This document shows positions 48,959-57,316 of a stretch of 64,000 bases of DNA, piece after piece. The notes beneath the pieces were generated by a model. It saw only the letters and a program-made list of their open reading frames with translations. It had not been told where the DNA came from and did not search any database. The position numbers and the translations under genes were made by a program. Origin of the DNA: Vibrio ruber DSM 16370 (GTDB taxonomy: Bacteria > Pseudomonadota > Gammaproteobacteria > Enterobacterales > Vibrionaceae); the NCBI RefSeq assembly GCF_900163965.1, contig NZ_FULE01000031.1, positions 1 to 64,000 on the forward strand, given 5' to 3'. Each line of letters starts with the position of its first letter. Within the stretch, counting starts at the first letter, position 1.

Positions 48959-50047
48959 TCACAGCGCCCCATCGGTTTCGTAAATGTTATCCTGAGGATC
49001 TTTGGTATCACCGCCAAAAACTTGTTGCAAATGATCGGTGGTCGCCATCCAGCGTCTGACTTGAGCGTTGCTCGCTGAGGCGGAAAGACCTGGTAGATGG
49101 TTATCTATCACGATAGGTATCGGATAAATAATCGACCAGAGATACAGCCAGATAGCAGCATTATGCTTTTCAGACTGTTGGGTTTGACTGAAGAACTGAG
49201 TCTGCTGTTCGACAAAAGCAACCGCGTTATGTAGCGCGCGATTCTCATCACCGATAAATGGTGTCGATGCTACCACTGAAGTCCGATAGGAGTCGATCGC
49301 GATCCCCTTGGATTTCAGACGACTGACCACATCACGAGCCGCTTCACCGACCCAGCGCCCATTCAAATAATCTTTACTGTGATTGGAGTAGAACGCATCC
49401 AGCAGTGAGACGCGTTGCGGCACCAGATTGTTGGCGATTTGACCCCGGTCAGCCAGTGTTGCCAGTTGGTCAGCAAGCCGGAGCGCAACCTGATTGCCTA
49501 AACTGTGTCCGGCAAGGCGAATATCATTGCCCCGATATCCCTGCATAGCATTAAGATATTGTTGTAGCAATAATTCGGTGACATTCTGTGCCGGGCCCAT
49601 ATGGTAGTCGCCGCGATGATCACGCCAGCGCATTTTTTTCGGTCCGTTCGCTGACCAGATTTTCGCTTCAGCATCTTTTAACTCAGACTCATCCGCAAAT
49701 TGATCCCAATACAACATGGCGACATTGTAGCCTTCAGCACGCCAGAGGTTGGCAAAATCGATATCAGGCGTCCCCCCACTATTTTCCCAGTAGACAGTCC
49801 TGTTTTGTTCGATGGTGTGATTTGATTGCCAACCGTGAATCAGAATCAGGGTCGGTTTTGATGGGTCATAATAGGTGCCGCCATCTTGTGTATTCTGACC
49901 GCCTTGGTGATATTGATCGTTGGCGCCAAACCAGTACAACCCATAACTCAGTTGTTCAAAATCCTGTTGCGGAAAAACGCCTGTTTTTGCGATCACATTG
50001 AAAGATAGACATACCGTAGCCAAACAGATGAAGTATTTTTTAAGCAT
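48959..50047 (-). CDS. secreted lipase-like alpha/beta hydrolase
   Basis: 362-aa exported hydrolase. The signal peptide MLKKYFICLATVCLSFNVIA is followed by LILIHGWQSNH (oxyanion-hole HG) and the nucleophile elbow IRLAGHSLGNQVAL, with Ser near residue 183. A likely acid is in LLDAFYSN and a His is further on. The pattern recalls the pancreatic-lipase-like family PF00151, but I would only claim a secreted alpha/beta hydrolase. Monocistronic, convergent with recQ. Confidence 0.78.
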   Translation of the reverse strand: MLKKYFICLATVCLSFNVIAKTGVFPQQDFEQLSYGLYWFGANDQYHQGGQNTQDGGTYYDPSKPTLILIHGWQSNHTIEQNRTVYWENSGGTPDIDFANLWRAEGYNVAMLYWDQFADESELKDAEAKIWSANGPKKMRWRDHRGDYHMGPAQNVTELLLQQYLNAMQGYRGNDIRLAGHSLGNQVALRLADQLATLADRGQIANNLVPQRVSLLDAFYSNHSKDYLNGRWVGEAARDVVSRLKSKGIAIDSYRTSVVASTPFIGDENRALHNAVAFVEQQTQFFSQTQQSEKHNAAIWLYLWSIIYPIPIVIDNHLPGLSASASNAQVRRWMATTDHLQQVFGGDTKDPQDNIYETDGAL

Positions 50048-50611
50048 AATTTATCCATAGTTTTTAAAAGTAATCGATTTGAGTCGTGCTCAAAATGGAT
50101 AAAAGCGTTAATTCTGTTTAGATGTCCATACCGATCTGTTCAGTTTATATATCAGCACACAGTTATCATCATTTATATATATATTTATAACGATAGTCGT
50201 CCCCGCTTGCCGGCTTGATATAGCTGTTGATCCTCCTGATCCCACGATGTCATTCTTTCCTCATCCGTTTCTCGGCGAAAAAAGTGATATCCATAACAAT
50301 ATTGGAAACCGGTTTCCAATATTTCCCTTGAATCTGAAAAATCGTGCTGAGCACCACAATCTATTGTTGTTTATGGAATTAGACTGGCTTTGAACAATAA
50401 CTGAGCTCTCGAAAAAATGCTGTGATTCTCTACATAAGGCCGTTGATGATGGTTGTTTCCGGATTTTGAAACGTTGCCGAATTCATTGCCGGTTGTGAGT
50501 TCTGAGCGTGATGAACCTTTGGTTTCAAGGGGACGTTATTTTAATTTCGGGAGGATGGTCTGAAACGATAGATAAAATAAAGACGAGAAAACTATGGACA
50601 GGAAAAAACAG
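50048..50611. promoter_or_regulatory. porin upstream region
   Basis: About 560 bp between the divergent hydrolase and porin genes. It contains the perfect LacI-type operator at 50298-50323 and otherwise no gene. The operator is some 290 bp before the porin start, so the porin message probably has a long leader or the promoter is far upstream. Confidence 0.5.
50298..50323. promoter_or_regulatory. LacI-family operator, porin
   Basis: A perfect 26-bp palindrome centred on TGGAAACCGGTTTCCA. The same core recurs before the PTS operon and, with changes, before the regulator gene, so it is very likely the operator of the LacI-family protein encoded at 57317. Confidence 0.88.
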
Positions 50612-51751
50612 ATGGGACTGAAAATACTCCCAGTGATGCTGGCAGCCTGCTGGTCAGCCAGTTCAGTTGCTGCCGCAGTGGATAAAGCAGCGCTGGACAC
50701 TCAAATCCAACAACTCGAACAATTGCATCAGCAATATCAGAGTGAGTTAGAAAAGCTGAAACAAGAAAGAATGGATTATGAAGAGTCTGTGGACAGTGAT
50801 TCAATTGCCTCTCTGAAAGCAATGATGGATCGGGTGCATATTTTCGGTTTCTTCAGAGCCAAATACGATCACGATGATCGTGAACCGATTGGCTCCGGGG
50901 CTAATAACAAGCATTTCTATATGGATTTAGAAGGCAAGATGAAAGTCTCGGAAGATTGGAGTGCTAACTTCCAGATCGAAACACGGAAAGGCTATACCGT
51001 CACACAATCATGGCGTAACGGGGATAACGGCAGTAGTGACCAGGACGGGACATTGCAGCGGATTTGGGTCGAAGGACGCCCGGGTGGTGTTGGTGTGACA
51101 TTAGGGACGAAATGGTGGGGCTACGGATTTCAGGCAGTGCCGTTTGGTCATGCGGCCGACGGGGTTCAGCTTGATTATGATGTCTTGCCGGGATGGAATG
51201 CTAAAGCATTTTGGCTGAGACCGAGACAGGGTGATTTGGTGACGATGCCGAATAGTTCTGATATTTCGATTGCCGGGGCAAACCTGACGGGGAGCCTGAC
51301 CGATGATTTGCAGACCAGCCTGACTTTTGCGACCAATGACAACAAAAATGATGCTCAGAAAATGGATCGGATGGGGGCATTTGAACTGCAATACCGCCTG
51401 ACGGATGACATTCTACTCCGTGGTGCATTTGCCATGACGAATGCTGAACACCATAACACCAGCCAAGAGTATCGGATTGATTATAAAGATACTGACTTAG
51501 CGCAAATCGGGTCATACGGGATTTATTTCCGTTATATCGACTTTAGAAGATATGGGGATTACTCCCATGATGATGAATGGGGTTCATTACCCAGCGATGC
51601 CAAAGGTGGCATTCTTGGGGTGAAATATGTGTTGTTTAAAAATGTTGTCTGGGAAACATTCTACTCAGTTCAAGAGCGGTTCCGTTCTGGCGGTAGTGAT
51701 GCCGGTGCCTATCGACACCTGTTCCGGACTCAAATTGATTTCCATTTCTAA
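50612..51751 (+). CDS. outer-membrane porin of the beta-glucoside locus
   Basis: 379-aa exported protein. The signal peptide MGLKILPVMLAACWSASSVA is followed by a short coiled coil (about 25-65, rich in LEQLHQQYQSELEKLKQE). A beta-barrel of alternating amphipathic strands follows, ending in QIDFHF, the terminal Phe expected of BAM substrates. Its operator and position tie it to the neighbouring PTS genes, so it is probably a sugar-selective channel. The coiled coil may trimerise it or bind peptidoglycan. ATG 50612 has AGGA 8 nt before it; ATG 50594 is the alternative. Family assignment is uncertain. Confidence 0.75.
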   Translation: MGLKILPVMLAACWSASSVAAAVDKAALDTQIQQLEQLHQQYQSELEKLKQERMDYEESVDSDSIASLKAMMDRVHIFGFFRAKYDHDDREPIGSGANNKHFYMDLEGKMKVSEDWSANFQIETRKGYTVTQSWRNGDNGSSDQDGTLQRIWVEGRPGGVGVTLGTKWWGYGFQAVPFGHAADGVQLDYDVLPGWNAKAFWLRPRQGDLVTMPNSSDISIAGANLTGSLTDDLQTSLTFATNDNKNDAQKMDRMGAFELQYRLTDDILLRGAFAMTNAEHHNTSQEYRIDYKDTDLAQIGSYGIYFRYIDFRRYGDYSHDDEWGSLPSDAKGGILGVKYVLFKNVVWETFYSVQERFRSGGSDAGAYRHLFRTQIDFHF

Positions 51752-51858
51752 GGAGGGCACAAAATCGGTTGTTTTGTTTTTGTTCAATACATAAAGCTGT
51801 TGCACCACAACAGCGCCATAAATAGACGTTAATAAGAAAAAAGCATGTCATCAGAAAG

Positions 51859-51917
51859 CCGGCGGTTCAGGGGGAGAACCGTCGGTCTTTCTTCAGGTCG
51901 CTGCCGACGGTTCTCCC
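51859..51917. terminator. three-armed bidirectional terminator
   Basis: Between the convergent porin and EIIC genes. Arm 1 CCGGCGGTTC pairs with arm 2 GAACCGTCGG (then TCTTTCTT). Arm 2 extended (51872-51885) also pairs perfectly over 14 bp with arm 3 CCGACGGTTCTCCC. The first hairpin fits a + strand terminator; the alternatives are mutually exclusive. Confidence 0.7.
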
Positions 51918-51952
51918 AACCCGTGATGATAACAAGTTAGTTACTGGATGAA

Positions 51953-53269
51953 CTAATGCTGTTTGGCTGCCATTTGTTCTTGCTGCGCGAGGATGATTTT
52001 TTCGTGGGCACGAAAGAAAGGGAGGTACAGACAATAGGCATTAAAAATTGCGAACAGTACCATTAATACGTTGACGATACTGCCATTGGCAGCCCAAGTG
52101 GCGCCGAGTGGGGCGGGTACCGTCCAGGGAAGCATCATCACGATTCGATCCATAACACCGATCGAAGTCAGATACCAAGCGATGGTGGCATTAAAGATCG
52201 GCACAAAAATAAAAGGAAGAATAAATACCGGATTCATAATAATCGGAAAGCCGAACAGAATTGGTTCGTTGATATTAAAAATAGCAGGTAGTAAGGCTAC
52301 TTTTCCGACCGATTTCATATGGTTGGAGCGGCTCTTCAATGCGAGATACACCAGTGGTAGGGTTGAACCGACCCCACCGATCAGGAGAAAAAAATCCCAG
52401 AATGACGCGGTATAGATATGTGGCGGGATTTGGGCTCCGGTTTCGATAGCAGCCTGATTGGCGAGTAAATTGGTCATCCAGAAAGGGTTCATAATACTGG
52501 TGATAATTATTGAGCCGTGAATGCCGACAAACCATAAAAGCTGACAAACCAGAATTGAAATAATCACCGCAGCCAGACTGTCGGAGGCGAGGATGAGCGG
52601 CTTGAACAGTGTTTCAATCAGATGAGGGAAATAAACACCAGCGTAATGTTTCAGAATGATATTAAATAGCGATAACGTCAGAAAGACCACAAAGATCGGG
52701 ATCAGTAGCTTAAATCCTTGTGCGGTAATCAGCGGGACATCATCAGGCATATGAATATACCAACCTTTCTTAATAAACAGGTTGATAATTTCAACGGCAT
52801 AGATACCGGCAACGAGTGCGGTAAAAATTCCCCCGCCCCCCAAATAGTAGAGTTCTTGGCTGCTGAGTGTGGAGAACCCTGACAGCATCAGAAAAGAAAG
52901 GCACCCCGTTAACCCGGATAAACGTTCCGGCAGACGGTACTGCTTAGCCAGACTGGCGGAAACGCCAAATGAGACGATCAAAGCAACCAGTCCCAGTGTG
53001 ATTTGGTACATCGGGAGAATAAAAGGTTGTAGGCTGCGACTGAACGATTCCCACCCCTGTGCAAATGATGAGGCCTCACTCATGGATAGGGAGGAAGTGA
53101 GCGGAAAGATCAGCGGGACTAAAATGCAGCCGATAAAAACAAAAGGCATTGAGATCTGAAAACCGTCACGTAACGCAATCAGGTGAGGGCTTTGGCTTAA
53201 CTTCCTTGCGTAGGGCGAAAAATAATGATCGAGTGTATCCGCGAACAGTCGGGTAACGGAGTGATTCAT
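51953..53269 (-). CDS. PTS EIIC, cellobiose/beta-glucoside type (second copy)
   Basis: 438-aa permease component of the lactose/cellobiose PTS family. It begins with a short amphipathic segment, then LRDGFQISMPFVFIGCILVP. The conserved GIHGSIIITSIMNPFWMTNL, SSTLPL-like GGVGSTLPLVYLALKS and FNINEPILFGFPIIMNP follow. The NEP motif is the sugar-binding glutamate region. It is transcribed away from the main PTS operon, shares its EIIA and EIIB at best, and has a degenerate operator upstream. A paralogue of the EIIC at 53999; possibly specific for a different beta-glucoside. Confidence 0.85.
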   Translation of the reverse strand: MNHSVTRLFADTLDHYFSPYARKLSQSPHLIALRDGFQISMPFVFIGCILVPLIFPLTSSLSMSEASSFAQGWESFSRSLQPFILPMYQITLGLVALIVSFGVSASLAKQYRLPERLSGLTGCLSFLMLSGFSTLSSQELYYLGGGGIFTALVAGIYAVEIINLFIKKGWYIHMPDDVPLITAQGFKLLIPIFVVFLTLSLFNIILKHYAGVYFPHLIETLFKPLILASDSLAAVIISILVCQLLWFVGIHGSIIITSIMNPFWMTNLLANQAAIETGAQIPPHIYTASFWDFFLLIGGVGSTLPLVYLALKSRSNHMKSVGKVALLPAIFNINEPILFGFPIIMNPVFILPFIFVPIFNATIAWYLTSIGVMDRIVMMLPWTVPAPLGATWAANGSIVNVLMVLFAIFNAYCLYLPFFRAHEKIILAQQEQMAAKQH

Positions 53270-53296
53270 GGCGATCCTTGTCCTTGATGAATGGTT

Positions 53297-53314
53297 TTGG
53301 AAACCGATTATCCA
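53297..53314 (-). promoter_or_regulatory. degenerate LacI-family operator, second EIIC
   Basis: On the minus strand CGGTTTCCA is an intact half-site, partnered by the imperfect TTGGATAAT. It lies about 30-45 bp before the EIIC start. Weaker than the other operators of the locus. Confidence 0.5.
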
Positions 53315-53509
53315 ACCTGCTATTTTTCCATAAACTGCTATTGATAAATAAAGATTAGATCACACCTTCATATGGTGATGTTACTTGTTATTTCTTCGGC
53401 AAAATGAGTGCCTTTCTCTTCATCAATATTCCTGCGAATCCATTAATTTGTCTGATGGATCATAGAATCATACTTGCCTGTGACCGTTTTAATGATCCGA
53501 TTCACATTC

Positions 53510-53553
53510 CCGTGGATTACGTATGGAAACCGGTTTCCAACTGTAATCCGCGG
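53510..53553. promoter_or_regulatory. LacI-family operator, PTS operon
   Basis: The core TGGAAACCGGTTTCCA at 53524-53539 is perfect. It sits at the centre of a larger dyad: CCGTGGATTAC at 53510-53520 faces GTAATCCGCGG at 53543-53553, around the same axis. It lies 106-150 bp before the EIIB start. Confidence 0.85.
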
Positions 53554-53658
53554 GCGCATACTCTTAATGTCGAAACAGGTAATAGTCAAAACGAATCAAG
53601 GTTTAAGCGAAAGCATCGTTTAAACAAATATATTGAAACGAAGTAAGGAGTATCGGTT

Positions 53659-53973
53659 ATGAAGAAAATTATGCTGTGTTGCTCAGCCGGAATGTCAACC
53701 TCGTTGCTGGTGAAAAAAATGGAAGCCGCAGCAAAAGAGCGAGGCATTGATGTAGAGATAAAGGCATATGGTACCTCAGAGTTCAGTGATCAGGTTGGTA
53801 ACTATCAAGTAGTTCTGCTGGGCCCTCAGGTGAAGTACATGCAACAAGATCTACAAAAGAAAGCAGACAAATACGGTATCAGAGTTGAGCCTATCAATAT
53901 GATGGATTATGGGATGCAAAATGGAGATAAAGTGCTTGATTTTGCAATAGAGCTGATAGGCGAGTGCGTTTGA
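53659..53973 (+). CDS. PTS EIIB, cellobiose/beta-glucoside type
   Basis: 104-aa cytosolic phosphocarrier of the lactose/cellobiose family (ChbB/CelA fold). The phosphorylated cysteine is in the N-terminal LCCSAGMSTSLLV (Cys8 by position in the family). It takes phosphate from EIIA (encoded at 56830) and passes it to the sugar at EIIC. AAGGAG precedes the ATG. First gene of the operon. Confidence 0.92.
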   Translation: MKKIMLCCSAGMSTSLLVKKMEAAAKERGIDVEIKAYGTSEFSDQVGNYQVVLLGPQVKYMQQDLQKKADKYGIRVEPINMMDYGMQNGDKVLDFAIELIGECV

Positions 53974-53998
53974 GAAAAACCAAGAACAGGACATCAAA

Positions 53999-55327
53999 AT
54001 GAGTACTCTATACGACCATGTGGTCAATACAATCGAACAAAAACTAACGCCACTAGCAGTCAAAGTTGGTCAACAGAAATATCTCACTTCAATCAGGGAT
54101 GGTTTTATTGCGGCACTGCCGTTCATGATTGTCGGATCATTTATGCTAGTGTTTATCTTTCCACCTTTCCCCGCGGATACGACATGGGGATTTGCCCGGG
54201 CATGGCTGGATTTTTCCACTGAATATCGTGAACAACTCATGCTCCCCTTCAACTTGAGTATGGGGATCATGACCGTGTTTATATCGGTTGGGATTGGTTC
54301 GAGTCTGGCCAAGCATCATGAGCTTGATCCAATGACGACCGGCCTGCTGGCACTCATGGCATTTATGCTGGTCGCTGCACCGCTCAAAGATGGCTCAATA
54401 TCGATGCAGTATCTGTCAGGACAAGGGATCTTCACCGCTATCCTGACCGCGATTTATGCGACCGAAGCTTACGCCTTCCTGAAACGTCACCATGTGACGA
54501 TTAAACTTCCGCCCGAAGTTCCAACCGGGGTTTCGCGCTCGTTTGAAATCCTCATTCCAGTTTTATTCATTATTTTGACATTGTATCCACTCAATTTATT
54601 GATTGAGGCCCAAACCGGGATGATTCTACCGCAAGCGATTATGACATTACTCCAGCCATTAGTGTCTGCTTCTGACTCATTAGCAGCGGTATTGCTTGCG
54701 GTGTTTATTTGTCAGCTCCTTTGGTTTGCCGGGATTCATGGGGCGTTAATCGTCACAGGGATCATGAACCCGTTCTGGATGACCAACTTGTCTGAAAACC
54801 AGGTAGCGATGGCCGCAGGTGAAGCACTGCCTCATATTTTCCTACAAGGTTTCTGGGATCACTACTTGCTGATCGGTGGCGTTGGATCAACCTTACCGCT
54901 GGCATTTTTGCTATTGAGATCAAAAGCCGTTCACCTGAGAACAATCGGGAAAATGGGCATTGTTCCCGGCTTCTTTAATATCAATGAACCGATTCTGTTC
55001 GGGGCACCAATCATCATGAATCCGGTATTTTTCCTGCCATTCATCCTGGTTCCGATGATTAATGCTGTGTTGGCGTGGTTTGCTGTTGACTTCGGTCTCG
55101 TTGCAAAAGTGGTCTCGCTGACGCCATGGACAACACCGGGCCCTATCGGGGCGTCATGGGCCGCCAACTGGGCAGTTAGTCCGGTGATTCTTTCTCTGTT
55201 GTGTATGTGTTCTGCTGCATTGATGTATCTGCCATTCCTGAAAGCTTATGAGAAACAGCTGTTAGACAAAGAAGCGGCAGATGCGAAGCAAAAAGAAGCT
55301 GAGCATCCACAAGGTGTCACCGTTTAA
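53999..55327 (+). CDS. PTS EIIC, cellobiose/beta-glucoside type (operon copy)
   Basis: 442-aa membrane permease. It has SIRDGFIAALPFMIVGSFML, GIHGALIVTGIMNPFWMTNL, GGVGSTLPLAFLLLRSK and FNINEPILFGAPIIMNPVFF, the conserved order of the cellobiose/lichenan EIIC family. It lies 25 bp after EIIB in the operon EIIB-EIIC-GH1-EIIA. The sugar is probably a beta-linked disaccharide or an aryl-beta-glucoside. Confidence 0.92.
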   Translation: MSTLYDHVVNTIEQKLTPLAVKVGQQKYLTSIRDGFIAALPFMIVGSFMLVFIFPPFPADTTWGFARAWLDFSTEYREQLMLPFNLSMGIMTVFISVGIGSSLAKHHELDPMTTGLLALMAFMLVAAPLKDGSISMQYLSGQGIFTAILTAIYATEAYAFLKRHHVTIKLPPEVPTGVSRSFEILIPVLFIILTLYPLNLLIEAQTGMILPQAIMTLLQPLVSASDSLAAVLLAVFICQLLWFAGIHGALIVTGIMNPFWMTNLSENQVAMAAGEALPHIFLQGFWDHYLLIGGVGSTLPLAFLLLRSKAVHLRTIGKMGIVPGFFNINEPILFGAPIIMNPVFFLPFILVPMINAVLAWFAVDFGLVAKVVSLTPWTTPGPIGASWAANWAVSPVILSLLCMCSAALMYLPFLKAYEKQLLDKEAADAKQKEAEHPQGVTV

Positions 55328-55369
55328 TACTCAGTGAAATATCAATCAACAAGATTAGAGAGATAAAGC

Positions 55370-55390
55370 GCGGGCAGGGAGACTGCCCGC
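55370..55390 (+). other. hairpin before the GH1 gene
   Basis: GCGGGCAG pairs with CTGCCCGC over a 5-nt loop just before the ribosome binding site of the glucosidase gene. There is no T-run, so an RNA-stability or processing element is more likely than a terminator. Confidence 0.55.
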
Positions 55391-55405
55391 TGATGGAGAA
55401 CGAAT

Positions 55406-56791
55406 ATGAAGTATCAATTTCCGCAGCATTTCTATTGGGGAAGTGCCGCCTCAGCAACACAGACTGAAGGGGCAGCCTTTTCTGGCGGAAAAGGGGAGAA
55501 TATCTGGGATCACTGGTTCAAATCTGAACCGAATCGCTTTCATCAGGGCGTTTCTGCGACAGATGCGTCAACGTTTTATGAGCATTTCCGCTCAGATATT
55601 CAATTGATGAAAGATATCAACCATAACAGTTTCCGCACCTCAATTTCATGGGCGCGTCTGATCCCTGATGGGACTGGCGACGTCAATCCTGAAGCGGTTG
55701 ATTTTTACAATCAAGTGATCGACACACTGATCGAGCAAGGGATCGAGCCGTTTATTTGTCTGTTTCATTTCGATATGCCGATGAAGATGCAGGCTTTGGG
55801 GGGCTTTGAGAATCGTTACGTGTTACAGGCATATGCCGATTATGCCGAAACCTGTTTTCGTCTGTTCGGTGATCGGGTCAAGCACTGGTTTACGTTTAAT
55901 GAGCCGATTGTACCGGTTGAAGGCGGCTACTTGTACGATTTCCATTACCCGAATGTGTTGGATTTTCGTCGTGCAGCGACCGTGGCATACCATACTGTAT
56001 TGGCTCATGCGATGGCTGTGAGCAAGTATCGTGAACTGAAACTGAACGGGAAGATCGGGATTGTGCTCAATCTGACACCGTCCTATCCGCGTTCACAGCA
56101 TCAGGCGGATCTGGAAGCATCCAATATTTGTGATTTGATGTTTAACCGGAGCTTCCTCGACCCGGCGATCCGGGGAGAATATCCGCAGCAACTCGTTGCC
56201 TTACTCAAACAGTATGGACAATTGCCTGATATCCATGATGGTGATCGGGAACTGATTGCTCAAGGCAAAATCGACTTGTTAGGGATCAATTACTATCAGC
56301 CAAGAAGAGTCAAAGCGCGTTTGAGTGCTGTGAACCCTAATGCGCCTTTTGTGCCTGAATGGTTCTTTGAACCTTATGAAATGCCCGGCAGAAAAATGAA
56401 CCCGCATCGGGGTTGGGAGATTTATGAAAAAGGCATTTATGACATTTTGACAAATCTACGGGAGCACTACGGCAATATTCCTTGCTATATCTCAGAAAAC
56501 GGCATGGGCGTCGAAGGGGAGGAAAAATTCCTCAAAGATGGACAGATTCAGGACGACTATCGCATTGACTTCATTCGTGAACATTTGAAATGGATACATC
56601 GGGCCATCGAAGAAGGCTCAGCATGTTTCGGATATCACCTCTGGACTTTTATTGATAATTGGTCTTGGTGCAACGCTTATAAGAATCGGTATGGCTTCTA
56701 CCGGCTGGATCTGGCTACTCAGCAACGCAGCCTGAAAAAAAGCGGTGAATGGTTTGCCCAGATTTCGGAAGCAAATGGATTCGATGATTGA
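55406..56791 (+). CDS. 6-phospho-beta-glucosidase, GH1
   Basis: 461-aa glycoside hydrolase family 1 enzyme that cleaves the phosphorylated disaccharide delivered by the PTS. The acid/base glutamate is in HWFTFNEPIVPVEGGY and the nucleophile in CYISENGMG. The N-terminal FYWGSAASATQTEGA is the family hallmark. Specificity for 6-phospho substrates is inferred from the PTS context and the late Ser/Lys/Tyr-type loop (SLKKSGEW). GGAG precedes the ATG by 7 nt. Third gene of the operon. Confidence 0.93.
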   Translation: MKYQFPQHFYWGSAASATQTEGAAFSGGKGENIWDHWFKSEPNRFHQGVSATDASTFYEHFRSDIQLMKDINHNSFRTSISWARLIPDGTGDVNPEAVDFYNQVIDTLIEQGIEPFICLFHFDMPMKMQALGGFENRYVLQAYADYAETCFRLFGDRVKHWFTFNEPIVPVEGGYLYDFHYPNVLDFRRAATVAYHTVLAHAMAVSKYRELKLNGKIGIVLNLTPSYPRSQHQADLEASNICDLMFNRSFLDPAIRGEYPQQLVALLKQYGQLPDIHDGDRELIAQGKIDLLGINYYQPRRVKARLSAVNPNAPFVPEWFFEPYEMPGRKMNPHRGWEIYEKGIYDILTNLREHYGNIPCYISENGMGVEGEEKFLKDGQIQDDYRIDFIREHLKWIHRAIEEGSACFGYHLWTFIDNWSWCNAYKNRYGFYRLDLATQQRSLKKSGEWFAQISEANGFDD

Positions 56792-56829
56792 AGTGCCGTA
56801 TGCAGGTGCACGGTAAATAGGAGTTGAAA

Positions 56830-57138
56830 ATGGATCTAGAAGAACAAGTCATGGGCATTATTGTCAATGCCGGACAGTCGCGGAGCCTCTGTTATGAAGC
56901 ACTGCGTAGTGCAAAAAGCGGAGATTTTGATCAGGCAGATACGCTATTACATCAGGCGAGTGAGTTTGCCAGTCTTGCTCATCGTGTTCAGACGCAATTG
57001 ATTGAAGCTGATGAAGGTGAAGGGAAAACACCGATGACGCTGATTATGGTTCATGCGCAGGATCATTTGATGACATCGATGCTCGCCAAGGAGCTGGTGG
57101 TTGAATTGATCGATGTCTATCGGCGGATTGCACAGTGA
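56830..57138 (+). CDS. PTS EIIA, lactose/cellobiose type
   Basis: 102-aa helical EIIA (ChbA/LacF family). Phosphorylated histidine is in LIMVHAQDHLMTSM, and the N-terminal EEQVMGIIVNAGQSRSLCYEA in parts is the family start. It receives phosphate from HPr and hands it to EIIB. ATG 56830 has AGGAG 6 nt before it. Last structural gene of the operon. Confidence 0.92.
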   Translation: MDLEEQVMGIIVNAGQSRSLCYEALRSAKSGDFDQADTLLHQASEFASLAHRVQTQLIEADEGEGKTPMTLIMVHAQDHLMTSMLAKELVVELIDVYRRIAQ

Positions 57139-57167
57139 ATAATGAGTCTTGATTCGGGTCGTCTGTT

Positions 57168-57194
57168 CAATCCGGTGGTTTTACCACCGGATTG
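57168..57194 (+). terminator. hairpin at the PTS operon end
   Basis: CAATCCGGTGGT and ACCACCGGATTG form a perfect 12-bp stem around TTT. The following sequence is not T-rich, so it may end or only attenuate the operon before the regulator gene. Confidence 0.65.
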
Positions 57195-57256
57195 GTGACG
57201 TTAATCTTGTGCAGTCCTCTTGTTAAATATGTCTTCAAAGGTAAAATGAAAACAGA

Positions 57257-57272
57257 TGGGAACCGTTTTCCA
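57257..57272. promoter_or_regulatory. LacI-family operator, regulator gene
   Basis: TGGGAACCGTTTTCCA matches 14 of 16 positions of the operators at 50303 and 53524. It lies about 45-60 bp before the regulator start, indicating autoregulation. Confidence 0.78.
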
Positions 57273-57316
57273 CGTTGTATGTTCCCTTTGATTGACCTTG
57301 GTTAAATAGGATTGTC

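Noticed and set aside
53404..53646. 80-codon frame before the EIIB gene
   Set aside because: It runs through the LacI operator and promoter region and has no ribosome site or known domain.
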